DNA from: Acholeplasmatales bacterium
GTDB lineage: Bacteria; Bacillota_I; Bacilli_A; Acholeplasmatales; Anaeroplasmataceae
Length of the DNA stretch: 47,678 bases
Direction: 5' to 3'
Assembly: GCA_016288855.1 (NCBI GenBank)
Contig: JAEELJ010000082.1
Location: 1 to 47,678, forward strand
Made by a program: the position numbers and the translations under genes
Notes under the pieces: generated by a model
The model's input: only the letters and a program-made list of their open reading frames with translations
What the model was told of the DNA's origin: nothing
The model's database searches: none
Shown here: one piece after another, positions 38,713-47,676 of the stretch
Position numbering within the stretch: position 1 is the first letter of the stretch
How the letters are laid out: each line of letters begins with the position of its first letter

Positions 38713-38985
38713 ATGGTTAAGAAGACATTTAGAATTACTGCAGAAAATGGAATTCACGCAAGACCTGCAACTACATTAGTAAATGTATGTATGAATTTCA
38801 AGAGTGATTTAAAGCTTACTGCAATGAGAAAAACAGTTGATTTCAAATCAATAATGGGTGTTATGTCACTTGGAATTTATTCAGGAACAACAATTGAAGT
38901 AAGAGCTGAAGGCGAAGATGAAGAAGAAGCTCTTGCAGCAATTAAGTCAAAGATTATTGAACTTTCATTAGGAAAAGAAATTTAA
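38713..38985 (+). CDS. ptsH: phosphocarrier protein HPr
   Basis: 90 aa. NGIHARPAT carries the His15-type phosphorylation site and DFKSIMGVMSLGI the Ser46-type regulatory site used by HPr kinase in Firmicutes. HPr takes phosphate from Enzyme I and passes it to sugar EIIA proteins; Ser phosphorylation mediates catabolite control. ptsI does not follow, unlike in many genomes. AAGGAG at 38698 is the ribosome site. Confidence 0.97.
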   Translation: MVKKTFRITAENGIHARPATTLVNVCMNFKSDLKLTAMRKTVDFKSIMGVMSLGIYSGTTIEVRAEGEDEEEALAAIKSKIIELSLGKEI

Positions 38986-39007
38986 TTTTTAATAAATTTT
39001 AATGATA

Positions 39008-39045
39008 CAAAATTAATCCCAGTGATTAATTTTGTTTTCATTTTA
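39008..39045 (+). terminator. ptsH terminator
   Basis: CAAAATTAATC pairs with GATTAATTTTG around a 5-base loop, then TTTTCATTTT. The pepV ribosome site follows at once. Confidence 0.75.
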
Positions 39046-39054
39046 GGAGGAATT

Positions 39055-40407
39055 ATGGAAAAATTTAAAGATTTATATTTTAATAAATATAAAGAAGAAG
39101 CATTACAATTATTAAAAAAATTAGTATCTTATAAGAGTGTATTAGATGAATATAAGCCTAATACTTTAGCTCCTTTTGGTACTGAGGCAAAGGAATGTTT
39201 AAATTATATGCTTGACTATGCGTCTAAAGATGGATTTAAAACATATAATGCTGATAATTATGCTGGTCATATTGACTTTGGTAATGGTAGTGAAACATTG
39301 GGCCTTTTAGCTCATTTAGATGTTGTACCTGTAGAAGGTCAAGTATGGGAAAGTAATCCATTTGAAGTAAGAATTAGCGATGGTAAGATGTATGGACGTG
39401 GTGTTGCTGATGATAAGGGTCCTGTTGTTGCATCATATATTGCTATGAAAATGCTTAAGGATCTTGGAATTAATCCTTCTAAAAAGGTTAGATTAATTTT
39501 AGGCTGTGATGAAGAAAGTGGTTCTAGATGTATAGAACATTATTTTGAAAAAATGCCTAAACCTAATATGGCATTTTCTCCTGATGCAGATTTCCCAGGT
39601 ATTTATGGTGAAAAGGGTAATATGTCATATGATATATTATTTGAAAATGATAATGTAATAACATCATTTGATTCAGGAACAAGATATAATATTGTTCCAT
39701 GTGATGCTAAAGCAACACTAAATATAGATTTAAAAAAGGAATTTTATGAATATTTAAAAGAAACTTCACTTAAGGGTGAGGTTATAGGTGATACATATTA
39801 TATCCATGGACTATCAGCTCATGCTATGTGTCCTGAAAAGGGTATCAATGCCGCAACTAAATTAATGGATTTCATTGCTAAATATTCTGATTCTAAATTA
39901 GCTAAATTTGTTAGTGAATTCTTTAGTGATGATACATTAGGTAAGAAGATTGGTTATAATGATTATGATGGTGAAATGAAGAATTTAACTTCTAATTTTG
40001 CATTAGTTAAATTTGATAATAATAATGCTAAAATTGGTATTAACTGTCGTCTACCTAAAGATAGTGATATTAAATTAATTGAAGATAAGGTTTCTATTGC
40101 AACAGCTAAATATGGATATAAATATGAAATTATTCATGCAACAGGCACTCACTATGTATCAAAGGATTCTCCTTTAATGTCTACTTTATATAATTCATAT
40201 AAAAAGATTACGGGAGATAATATTAATAAACCACAGACTATAGGTGGAGGTACATATGCACATGACCTAGAAGGTGCAGTTGCCTTCGGACCATTATTCC
40301 CAGGAAGAGAGGATGTTTGTCATATTGCAAATGAATATATGTCAATCGAAGACTTTGATAAGATGACTGAAATATATTTTGATGCATTATACGAATTAAC
40401 AAAATAA
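39055..40407 (+). CDS. pepV: M20 family dipeptidase, PepV-like
   Basis: 450 aa. Metal ligands sit in LAHLDVVPVEG (His, Asp), GRGVADDKGP (bridging Asp) and GCDEESGSRC (catalytic Glu pair); a further His is near the C-terminus in GGGTYAHDLEG. Length and motif order fit PepV, a cytoplasmic dizinc dipeptidase feeding on imported peptides. The start is ATG at 39055, 4 bases after AGGAGG; the frame extends to a GTG at 39022 but that lies within the ptsH terminator. TAATG overlap with trmB. Confidence 0.92.
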   Translation: MEKFKDLYFNKYKEEALQLLKKLVSYKSVLDEYKPNTLAPFGTEAKECLNYMLDYASKDGFKTYNADNYAGHIDFGNGSETLGLLAHLDVVPVEGQVWESNPFEVRISDGKMYGRGVADDKGPVVASYIAMKMLKDLGINPSKKVRLILGCDEESGSRCIEHYFEKMPKPNMAFSPDADFPGIYGEKGNMSYDILFENDNVITSFDSGTRYNIVPCDAKATLNIDLKKEFYEYLKETSLKGEVIGDTYYIHGLSAHAMCPEKGINAATKLMDFIAKYSDSKLAKFVSEFFSDDTLGKKIGYNDYDGEMKNLTSNFALVKFDNNNAKIGINCRLPKDSDIKLIEDKVSIATAKYGYKYEIIHATGTHYVSKDSPLMSTLYNSYKKITGDNINKPQTIGGGTYAHDLEGAVAFGPLFPGREDVCHIANEYMSIEDFDKMTEIYFDALYELTK

Positions 40408-41054
40408 TGAGATTAAGAAAAATTAAAAATGCACAAGAAAGATTACAAATCAATGACAATAAATTTTATATTGCTGATGCAATAGAATTAAAAGGTAAAT
40501 GGAAGGAATTATTTGGAAATAATAATCCTATCCATATTGAAATTGGATGTGGCAAGGGACAATTTATTTCTACTCTTGCAAAGCTAAACCCAGGTATTAA
40601 TTATATTGCAATTGAAAAATATGATTCAGTATTATTAAGAACATTAGAGAAGGTTATTGAATCAGATTTAGAAAACCTTAGATTAATTAATATAGATGCT
40701 TTAGAGCTTTCTAATTATTTTGATTCAAAGGAAGTAAATACTATTTATCTTAACTTCTCAGATCCATGGCCTAAAAATCATCATGCGAAAAGAAGATTAA
40801 CATCTCCTTTATTCTTAGAACAATATAAGAAGGTTTTAGATGATAATGGTGTTTTAATTCAAAAGACTGATAATCGCCATTTATTTGAATATTCATTAGA
40901 ATCATTCTCACAAAATGGATGGTATCTATCAAATATATATTTAGATTTACATAAAGAAGAAGTATTTAATATTACTACAGAATATGAAGATAAATGGAGC
41001 CAAAAGGGCCCTATTTATAAGCTTGAAGCAAGATTATATAAAGAGGGGAAATAA
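40407..41054 (+). CDS. trmB: tRNA (guanine-N7-)-methyltransferase
   Basis: 215 aa. SAM motif IEIGCGKGQF, the diagnostic LNFSDPWPKNHHAKRR and the C-terminal TEYEDKW are all present. It methylates G46 in the tRNA variable loop. It starts on the last base of the pepV stop and ends on the first bases of the next gene's ATG, so it is the middle of a coupled operon. Confidence 0.97.
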   Translation: MRLRKIKNAQERLQINDNKFYIADAIELKGKWKELFGNNNPIHIEIGCGKGQFISTLAKLNPGINYIAIEKYDSVLLRTLEKVIESDLENLRLINIDALELSNYFDSKEVNTIYLNFSDPWPKNHHAKRRLTSPLFLEQYKKVLDDNGVLIQKTDNRHLFEYSLESFSQNGWYLSNIYLDLHKEEVFNITTEYEDKWSQKGPIYKLEARLYKEGK

Positions 41055-41770
41055 TGAGTGTTAAATTTGCGTTAATTGGTGGAAAAGTAAATAGAGAACA
41101 CTTACCAAATAAAATTGAAGAAGAAATCTTTAAGTTATCTGGTAAGAAAACGCCTAAGGTACTTTTTTGCCCTTACGCAGCAAAAGATATTGATAAAACA
41201 ATAAAAAAGTTTCATAGCCTAGTAAGTAACTTAGATTGTGAAATAATAGATTTAACATTTGAGAATGTAGGATTATTTGATGAATATTTAAATAAGGCTG
41301 ATATTTTATATATTTCAGGTGGTGTATCAGATGATTTATATGAATTCTTTATTAAAAATGGCTTAGATAAAATATTAATTAAATATTTAGATACAGATAA
41401 AATATATGCTGGCTTGAGTGCTGGTGCAATGCTTTATACAAAAATAAGCATGGGAGATAAATATATGTATTCTGATAATTTCCATAACTATAATTATAGA
41501 ATGGTTAAGGGATTAGGAATATTAAATATAAGTATTTGTCCTCACTATCAAAATGAGGATTTAATATGTTATAATGGAGAAGTAGAAAATATTAAAATTG
41601 ATTCTTTTGGAATTGAAGAAGATTGCTGCTTAGTAATTGATGGAAATAAATATTATGTCATCAAGGAAGAAAGATGCATGAGTGTTTATGAATTTATTGA
41701 ACCAAGCTTCCAAATGAATCCATTATATGAGGGAGAAATTTATGAGAAAACTGGCGGTTTTAGGTCCTAA
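41054..41770 (+). CDS. S51 family (peptidase E-like) protein
   Basis: 238 aa, class-I glutaminase-like fold. YISGGVSDDLYEF, then GLSAGAMLY with the nucleophile Ser in the elbow, and CPHYQNED with the likely His. This fits the S51 family: alpha-aspartyl dipeptidase PepE, cyanophycinase and relatives. The exact substrate is uncertain because the N-terminal part is not close to classical PepE. A peptidase role fits its operon mate pepV. Its 3' end overlaps pheA by 29 bases. Confidence 0.85.
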   Translation: MSVKFALIGGKVNREHLPNKIEEEIFKLSGKKTPKVLFCPYAAKDIDKTIKKFHSLVSNLDCEIIDLTFENVGLFDEYLNKADILYISGGVSDDLYEFFIKNGLDKILIKYLDTDKIYAGLSAGAMLYTKISMGDKYMYSDNFHNYNYRMVKGLGILNISICPHYQNEDLICYNGEVENIKIDSFGIEEDCCLVIDGNKYYVIKEERCMSVYEFIEPSFQMNPLYEGEIYEKTGGFRS

Positions 41771-42608
41771 GGGCACATACTGTGATATTGCAAAAGATAA
41801 TTATCTTAAGAATATCAAAGAAGAATTTGAAATTGAATATAAGCCTACTATTATTAAAACTGCACAGGCTTCATCACGTGATACAATTGCAATTGTCCCA
41901 TTTGAAAATATGCTTGATGGATTTGTATTAGAAGCATTAGATACTATTTGTGCTACTAATTCATTAATAGTAAAGCAATTAAGTCTTCCTGTTGATTTTG
42001 CATTTGTTTCAATGGCAAAGGATATTAAGGATGTAAAAGAATGCTTTGTACAATTTAAAGCAGCAGGTCAATGTCTAAAATTCATTAATAGATATGATTT
42101 TAGAGTGACTAAAACAGATTCTAATGGTTTAACTTTAGAAAAGTATTTAGAGAACTTAAAAGATCCTCAGGTTGGCGCAATAATTCCAATTCATTTATTA
42201 GATAATTTGGAATATAACATTATTTATAAAAGAATTGCTGATGTTAAAGGGAATAGAACAAGATTCGTTGTTTTAAAAGGTGAAAGAGAAAAAGATTTAC
42301 GAGATGTAAATCTATATTCATATATCAAACATTTAATTGGAAGAAGAAAGAAGTTTTCTGCATCTTTTATGATAACATCTGAAGAAGATAAACCTGGTAT
42401 ATTATTCCAAATATTAAATTCATTCCATGAGCTTAATATTAATATGAAATCTATTATGTCAAGACCATTAAAAACACATATGGGAGAATATAAATTCTAT
42501 ATAGAAGCATCATTTGATTTAGATGCAAAATATAAAATAATTGATTTATTAAAAAGATTAAATAATAACTTTTCAACTGACTTATTAGGAATTTATAATA
42601 CTAAATAA
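41742..42608 (+). CDS. pheA: prephenate dehydratase
   Basis: 288 aa. N-terminal catalytic domain with VLGPKGTYCDIA, VPFENMLDGFV (usual form VPIENSLEG) and GNRTRFVVL, the last being the conserved Thr-Arg-Phe. A C-terminal ACT domain (DKPGILFQILNSFHELNIN, MSRP for the usual ESRP) normally binds phenylalanine for feedback inhibition; Met for Glu there may weaken it. It converts prephenate to phenylpyruvate. The chosen ATG follows GGGAG; an in-frame ATG 15 bases upstream is too near that site. Confidence 0.93.
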   Translation: MRKLAVLGPKGTYCDIAKDNYLKNIKEEFEIEYKPTIIKTAQASSRDTIAIVPFENMLDGFVLEALDTICATNSLIVKQLSLPVDFAFVSMAKDIKDVKECFVQFKAAGQCLKFINRYDFRVTKTDSNGLTLEKYLENLKDPQVGAIIPIHLLDNLEYNIIYKRIADVKGNRTRFVVLKGEREKDLRDVNLYSYIKHLIGRRKKFSASFMITSEEDKPGILFQILNSFHELNINMKSIMSRPLKTHMGEYKFYIEASFDLDAKYKIIDLLKRLNNNFSTDLLGIYNTK

Positions 42609-42651
42609 TCGTTTTAAAATTTAAAATTTAAAATTGAAAGGAGACATTTTT

Positions 42652-43947
42652 ATGAGACCACAAGATATCATTTTACGTAAAAGGGATGGCTTTGAGCTTA
42701 CTGAAGAAGAAATTGATTTTATGGTTATGGGATATACATTTAATAAAATCCCTGATTATCAAATGTCTTCTTTTTTAATGGCCATATATTTTAGAGGAAT
42801 GACTGATGATGAAATATATTATTTAACAAAATCAATGTTGAATTCTGGTGATATTATCACATTTGATGAAATAGAAGGACTAAAAGTAGATAAGCATTCT
42901 ACAGGTGGTGTTGGAGATAAAACAACATTTGTTGTTGGTTCAATACTTGCAGCATCAGGTATTAATGTATGTAAAATGTCTGGAAGAGGATTAGGCTATA
43001 CTGGTGGCACAATAGATAAGCTTGAGTCAATCCCTGGATTTAATGCAAACCTTAATGAAGAAGAATTTATTGATATTGTAAAGAAAAATAAATTTTCTAT
43101 AATTGGTCAAACTAAAAATATAGCCTTAGCAGATAAAAAAATATATGCTTTAAGAGATGTAACTGCAACAGTTGCATCAATACCTTTAATTGCATCGTCA
43201 ATAATGTCTAAAAAATTAGCAATCAAAACTGATTTAATCTCTTTAGATATAAAGGTTGGTAATGGAGCATTCATGAAGGATTTAAATGAAGCTAGATTGC
43301 TTGCAAAAACAATGATTAAAATTGGTAAAAAATTTAACCGTAAGGTTATTTCAACACTTACATCTATGGATGAGAACTTAGGATATGCGATTGGTAATTC
43401 ATTAGAAATAATAGAAGCAATTGATACACTAAAAGGTAAGGGACCTATAGATTTTTATGAATTGTGTATTCAAATATCAGCTAATACAATATATGAGCTT
43501 GGATTAACAAAAACATTAGAAGATGCTTTAGAATTAGCTAAAGAAAAAATATATAACGGTAGTGCATTTAATCATTTTAAAGAAATGGTTTTATTGCAAG
43601 GTGGTAATATATCATATATCGATAATCCAACACTTTTTGAAAAGCCAAAATATATTATTCCATTATATTCTAAAGAAGAAGGCTATGTTTCTTTAATTGA
43701 TACTAAATCATTAGGTCTTGCATCTATGATGCTAGGAGCTGGTAGAGTATCATTAGGAGATAATATTAATCATATGGTTGGATTAAAATTTTATCCTAAA
43801 ATTGGCGACTACATTAAGAAGGGTGATTTAATATCAGAAATATATTCTGATGCTAACGATAATAATATTCTTGATTTAGTAAATAACTCTTATAAATTAA
43901 CTAAAGAAAAAACTGATTTTAAATTAATTTTAGATGTATTAAGTTAA
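42652..43947 (+). CDS. pdp: pyrimidine-nucleoside phosphorylase
   Basis: 431 aa. KHSTGGVGDKTT, MSGRGLGYTGGTIDKLESI and DVTATVASIPLIASSIMSKK are signatures of the Pdp/DeoA family. It phosphorolyses uridine and thymidine (and deoxyuridine) to free base and (deoxy)ribose-1-phosphate. DeoA is the alternative name; Pdp is the usual form in Firmicutes. The start is ATG at 42652 after AAAGGAG; the in-frame TTG at 42634 overlaps that site. It is separated from pheA by 43 A/T-rich bases containing TTTAAAA repeats. Confidence 0.95.
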   Translation: MRPQDIILRKRDGFELTEEEIDFMVMGYTFNKIPDYQMSSFLMAIYFRGMTDDEIYYLTKSMLNSGDIITFDEIEGLKVDKHSTGGVGDKTTFVVGSILAASGINVCKMSGRGLGYTGGTIDKLESIPGFNANLNEEEFIDIVKKNKFSIIGQTKNIALADKKIYALRDVTATVASIPLIASSIMSKKLAIKTDLISLDIKVGNGAFMKDLNEARLLAKTMIKIGKKFNRKVISTLTSMDENLGYAIGNSLEIIEAIDTLKGKGPIDFYELCIQISANTIYELGLTKTLEDALELAKEKIYNGSAFNHFKEMVLLQGGNISYIDNPTLFEKPKYIIPLYSKEEGYVSLIDTKSLGLASMMLGAGRVSLGDNINHMVGLKFYPKIGDYIKKGDLISEIYSDANDNNILDLVNNSYKLTKEKTDFKLILDVLS

Positions 43948-44004
43948 AATATTTTTAATAAATAATTATTTGTCATGGGATATTCATTATTTAAAATATT
44001 TCTA

Positions 44005-44033
44005 TTGAAATATATTATTAAATCTTGTATAAT
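44005..44033 (+). promoter_or_regulatory. secG promoter
   Basis: TTGAAA, 17 bases, TATAAT; AAGGAGG at 44052 precedes the ATG. Confidence 0.75.
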
Positions 44034-44066
44034 TATTAAGAACTTTTGTTTAAGGAGGGCAGTCTC

Positions 44067-44303
44067 ATGACAACATTTATAATTGACATATTTGTAGCAA
44101 TAGTTTCAATCTTATTAATAGTAATAGTTATGCTTCAAGCATCAAAAGATGATATCAATGACGCCTTCAATGGTTCTAAGTCAGAATTATTTAAGGACCA
44201 AAAAGTTCGTGGTATTGAATTATTTATGCAAAGAGCAACAATAGTGCTTGCAGTATTATTCGTAGTACTTGTAATTGCATCTATTTTAATTCATAAGGCT
44301 TAG
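44067..44303 (+). CDS. secG: preprotein translocase subunit SecG
   Basis: 78 aa with two membrane helices (about 4-23 and 55-75) and a short loop between them, the SecG size and layout. VMLQASKDD matches the family's first-helix end. It stabilises SecYE during export. The start is the ATG 8 bases after AAGGAGG. The position just ahead of rnr-smpB-ssrA is the conserved Firmicutes order and supports the call. Confidence 0.9.
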   Translation: MTTFIIDIFVAIVSILLIVIVMLQASKDDINDAFNGSKSELFKDQKVRGIELFMQRATIVLAVLFVVLVIASILIHKA

Positions 44304-44309
44304 TTTATT

Positions 44310-44340
44310 AATGAGATTTCAAAACGAAATCTCATTTTTT
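44310..44340 (+). terminator. terminator between secG and rnr
   Basis: AATGAGATTTC pairs with GAAATCTCATT, then six T. No separate rnr promoter is seen, so rnr probably depends on partial read-through. Confidence 0.82.
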
Positions 44341-44359
44341 ATTTGAAAGGAGGTAAATC

Positions 44360-46663
44360 ATGGATAATATTAAAGAGGAAATATTAAATGCTTTAAAAGA
44401 AGGTAATCTATCATTTGATATATTAAAGGAATATTTAGGAATAGAAAATGATGATGAGCTAAATAATGCATTAAATGATTTAATTGAAGAAAAAAGAATT
44501 AAATATCTAGCTGGTCAAGAACTATATAAGCTTTTAAAATTCCAAGGCCTTGATTTAGCCCTTTTATTAGACTTTTTCAAAGAAAGACTATATTTATCTT
44601 ATTTTGATATAAAAAAGCATTTTAAGGCAAAAAAAGCGGAAATAGATTCAGCTATATCTATTCTTTCTAAGGAAGGAAAGATAAAAAATATAAAAGAATA
44701 TAATGTTTACTCATATTTAATAGAAGGAACAATTGATCTACATGAAAAATTTGGATTTGTTTCTGTTGAAGGATATGATGATGATTTCTTTATTCCAGGT
44801 GATTTTGTATCAAATGCTTATAATAAGGATAAGGTTTTAATTGCACCAGTTGAAAGAACCTCTAAAAAAATAGTTGCGTATGTAGTTAATGTAATAGAGC
44901 GTAGTACAACTAAGGCATTTGGTGTATTAAAGGAAAAGGGAAATAAATATAAAAAATACTATATTAGACCTATTCAAAATTCTTTTCAGCAGGATATAGA
45001 TTTAGTTGGTGATGTTAATGAATCTGATTTAGGTAAAATATGTCAGGTTTCAATAGAATATAATGGTTTCAAGATAAGAGGAAGAATTATTAATGTAATT
45101 GGATATAAGGATGATCCAGGTCTTGATATTTCTGTAATCGCATTAAAATATGGATTTCCTGTTAATTTTAGTGAAGAAACATTACTAGAGCTTGATTCTA
45201 TACCTGATGAGGTTAAAGCTTCTGATAAAGAAGGAAGAATTGATTATACTTCTAAAAAGATAATAACTATTGATGGTGATGGATCAAAGGATTTTGATGA
45301 TGCAGTTTCTTTAGAAATAATGGATAATGGTAATTATAAGCTTGGTGTTTATATAGCCGATGTTTCACATTATGTAAAAGAAGGAAGCCCACTTGATAAG
45401 GATGCATTATCTAGAGGTACATCATGTTATCTTGCAGATAGAGTTATACCTATGATTCCAAGAAAGCTTTCAAATGGTATTTGTTCTTTAAATCCTGATG
45501 TTGAAAGATTAGTTTTAGCAATCATTATGGAAATTAATCCTAAGGGTAAGGTTTTAAATTATGATATCAATGAAGGCGTAATAAAATCAGCTCATAGAAT
45601 GACTTATAATAATGTTAATAAGATTCTAAATAATGATGAGGAAATAACTAATCAATATCTAGATATTAAGGATATGCTATTCAATATGAATAAATTATCT
45701 AAGATTATTAGAGATATTAGATATAGAAGAGGCGGCTTAGAATTCGATGATACTGAATTTGAATTTGAATTAAATGATAAGGGTGAGCCTATATCAATTA
45801 TAAGAAGAGAAAGATTTGATGCTGAAAAGCTAATTGAAGATTTTATGCTTCTAGCAAATGAAATGATTGCATATCATATGAATTTAATGAAACTTCCAAT
45901 TGTATATAGAGTACATGAAGAGCCAGACCAAGAAAAATTACAGCAAACATTAGAAGTTATAAGAGGATTTGATGTAAAAATTAGGAATATAAAAGGAGAT
46001 ATTCATCCTAAAGAAATCCAAGAAATTTTACATGATTCAAAGGATAATCCTAATTCAGCAGTAATTAATAATTTAATGCTAAGAAGTATGATGAAGGCAA
46101 AATATTTTGAGGAATGCTTAGGACATTATGGACTTGCTTTAAAATATTATTGTCATTTCACTTCTCCAATTAGAAGATATCCTGACTTAATGACTCATAG
46201 AATGATAAAAAAATTATTATTACATCCAAGTGAGCATATAGGACATGATATTAAGAAATATAATGCTTTAATACCTGAGGTAGCTTTTAAGAATTCTAAA
46301 TCAGAAAGAAATTGTATTGATTGTGAAAGAGAAGTAGATGATATGCTATATGCTTGGTATATGGAAAAGCATATAGGTGAGGTTAGAGAAGGTGTTATTG
46401 TTGGTATGACATCTTATGGTATGTTTGTTGAGCTTTCTAATGGTGCTGAAGGTTTAATTAGCTATTCATCTATGGATGGTTATTATGAATATAATGAGGA
46501 TACATATCAAGCTTCTAATGGAAAGAAGACATTTAAGCTTGGTCAAAAGGTTGAAATTGTTATTACTAATTCAGATAAAGAAAAGCATCAAATTGACTTT
46601 ATGTTGAAAAGTGATTATGAAAAAGGTGGTTTAAAGCCAAATGAAAATTATATGTCAAAATAA
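44360..46663 (+). CDS. rnr: ribonuclease R
   Basis: 767 aa. N-terminal winged-helix region, cold-shock domains (GFVSVEGYDDDFFIPG), the RNB catalytic core with DGDGSKDFDDAVS (metal-binding Asp cluster) and ADVSHYV, then HFTSPIRRYPDL and a C-terminal S1 domain (EGVIVGMTSYGMFVEL). A 3'-5' exoribonuclease that degrades structured RNA and, with SmpB-tmRNA, the stalled mRNA. The Lys-rich tail of E. coli RNase R is absent. AAAGGAGGT is a near-perfect ribosome site. It overlaps smpB by 23 bases. Confidence 0.97.
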   Translation: MDNIKEEILNALKEGNLSFDILKEYLGIENDDELNNALNDLIEEKRIKYLAGQELYKLLKFQGLDLALLLDFFKERLYLSYFDIKKHFKAKKAEIDSAISILSKEGKIKNIKEYNVYSYLIEGTIDLHEKFGFVSVEGYDDDFFIPGDFVSNAYNKDKVLIAPVERTSKKIVAYVVNVIERSTTKAFGVLKEKGNKYKKYYIRPIQNSFQQDIDLVGDVNESDLGKICQVSIEYNGFKIRGRIINVIGYKDDPGLDISVIALKYGFPVNFSEETLLELDSIPDEVKASDKEGRIDYTSKKIITIDGDGSKDFDDAVSLEIMDNGNYKLGVYIADVSHYVKEGSPLDKDALSRGTSCYLADRVIPMIPRKLSNGICSLNPDVERLVLAIIMEINPKGKVLNYDINEGVIKSAHRMTYNNVNKILNNDEEITNQYLDIKDMLFNMNKLSKIIRDIRYRRGGLEFDDTEFEFELNDKGEPISIIRRERFDAEKLIEDFMLLANEMIAYHMNLMKLPIVYRVHEEPDQEKLQQTLEVIRGFDVKIRNIKGDIHPKEIQEILHDSKDNPNSAVINNLMLRSMMKAKYFEECLGHYGLALKYYCHFTSPIRRYPDLMTHRMIKKLLLHPSEHIGHDIKKYNALIPEVAFKNSKSERNCIDCEREVDDMLYAWYMEKHIGEVREGVIVGMTSYGMFVELSNGAEGLISYSSMDGYYEYNEDTYQASNGKKTFKLGQKVEIVITNSDKEKHQIDFMLKSDYEKGGLKPNENYMSK

Positions 46664-47087
46664 GAAAGCATCATTTGAATATTTTCTTTTAGATACATAT
46701 GAAGCAGGCATTAAATTAAAAGGCTCTGAAATAAAATCAATCAGAGCTGGTAATGCCAATATAAATGATGCATATGTAATAATAAGAAATGGTAAGCCAG
46801 AAATTTTAAATATGTTCATAAAAAAATATGAACATGGTACATTATTTAATCATGAAGAATTAAGAACTAGAGAATTATTATTAAATAAGCATGAAATATT
46901 AAAACTTAGCCAAAGAATCCAAAAGGAAGGATTAACTTTAGTTGCGACAAAAGCTTATTTTAAGGGCTCTCTTGTTAAAATTGAAGTTGCACTTGCTAAG
47001 GGTAAGAAATTAGTAGATAAAAGAGAAACTATTAAAGAAAGAGACGAAGCAAGAAGAATTTCTAAAGAGTTTAAAAACAGATATTAG
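46641..47087 (+). CDS. smpB: SsrA-binding protein SmpB
   Basis: 148 aa. KASFEYFLLDTYEAGIKLKG, GSEIKSIRAGNANI and the basic C-terminal tail (KGKKLVDKRETIKERDEARR) are family hallmarks. It escorts tmRNA to stalled ribosomes. It starts inside rnr, so translation is coupled. AAAGGTGG at 46621 is the likely ribosome site. ssrA lies 52 bases downstream. Confidence 0.97.
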   Translation: MKIICQNKKASFEYFLLDTYEAGIKLKGSEIKSIRAGNANINDAYVIIRNGKPEILNMFIKKYEHGTLFNHEELRTRELLLNKHEILKLSQRIQKEGLTLVATKAYFKGSLVKIEVALAKGKKLVDKRETIKERDEARRISKEFKNRY

Positions 47088-47110
47088 TTTTCTTGAAAAT
47101 ATCTGTTTTT
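47073..47110 (+). terminator. smpB terminator containing its stop codon
   Basis: AAAAACAGATA pairs with TATCTGTTTTT (11 bp). TAG at 47085-47087 lies in the loop, along with the ssrA -35 box. Confidence 0.8.
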
Positions 47111-47120
47111 AGGCTATAAT
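47093..47120 (+). promoter_or_regulatory. ssrA promoter inside the smpB terminator
   Basis: TTGAAA (47093-47098), 16 bases, TATAAT (47115-47120). The start would be near 47127, leaving a short 5' leader for RNase P to remove. Confidence 0.75.
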
Positions 47121-47139
47121 ATTAATGCAAATTAAATAT

Positions 47140-47544
47140 GGGGTTGTCCTGGATTCGCTATGATCCATGAAGTATTGTAAGCATGTGGTGGGATACCGTC
47201 CACCTAAAAAACGTCGAGGTTTGTAAATAAACGCAAACGAAGAAGAAAATAATTATGCATTCTTAGCAGCTAGAAATACTACTGCTAACTATGCTTACGC
47301 TTGCTAATATAATATAAGCGGCCCACCCTTGTTGTTTCCTATGCAATAAGGCTTTGGGTTTCATTACAGTAGGATATATTATGATACTGCTACTCTAAGT
47401 ATTAATAATGAATTCAATAGAGTGTAGGTAGGTTTTGGTCTGCTAGTTAGCTTAGGCCTATCGAAAGCTATTGACTAGATAAACATGTAGAAAGCACTAT
47501 GGATTGGGTTGTATACAGGGGTTCGATTCCCCTCAGCTCCACCA
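47140..47544 (+). ncRNA. ssrA: tmRNA
   Basis: About 405 nt. The 5' end GGGGTTG pairs with CAGCTCC at 47534-47540 (one G-U, one U-G), followed by ACCA. CTGGATTCG is the conserved 5' part, and the T-arm AGGGGTTCGATTCCCCT is at 47517-47533. The tag frame begins at GCA (47233) after TAAATAAAC and ends at TAA (47305-47307): 24 codons, opening ANEEENNY and closing NYAYAC. The CCA end is encoded. It acts with SmpB and RNase R, both encoded just upstream, to free stalled ribosomes and tag the product for proteolysis. Confidence 0.95.
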
Positions 47545-47589
47545 AATAGTCAAAAACCGAACCCATAAAACTAAAGGTTTGGATTAAAA

Positions 47590-47595
47590 TATAAT
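47590..47595 (+). promoter_or_regulatory. possible promoter downstream of ssrA
   Basis: Perfect TATAAT; no good -35. A start near 47602 would give the folded leader that follows. Confidence 0.4.
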
Positions 47596-47601
47596 AATTA
47601 A

Positions 47602-47676
47602 AAAAGGCTTTGTTAGATTTTCTAACCTTAGAGTGAGGGGGTTCTCACCGTATGATAAGCCAATAGGAGATACCAT
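47602..47676 (+). promoter_or_regulatory. structured 5' leader, three-way-junction fold, possible riboswitch or attenuator
   Basis: GGCTT (47606) pairs with AAGCC (47657), enclosing two hairpins: GTTAGA-TTT-TCTAAC (47612-47626) and GTGAG-GGGGTT-CTCAC (47633-47648). AGGAG follows at 47665 and CATAT ends the window, so an ATG may begin at 47677. No known riboswitch class was recognised. Function unproven. Confidence 0.35.

Noticed and set aside
47140-47544. Prophage attachment site at the tmRNA 3' end
   Set aside because: tmRNA ends are common integration sites, but no integrase or repeated 3' end is visible in the 134 bases that follow.
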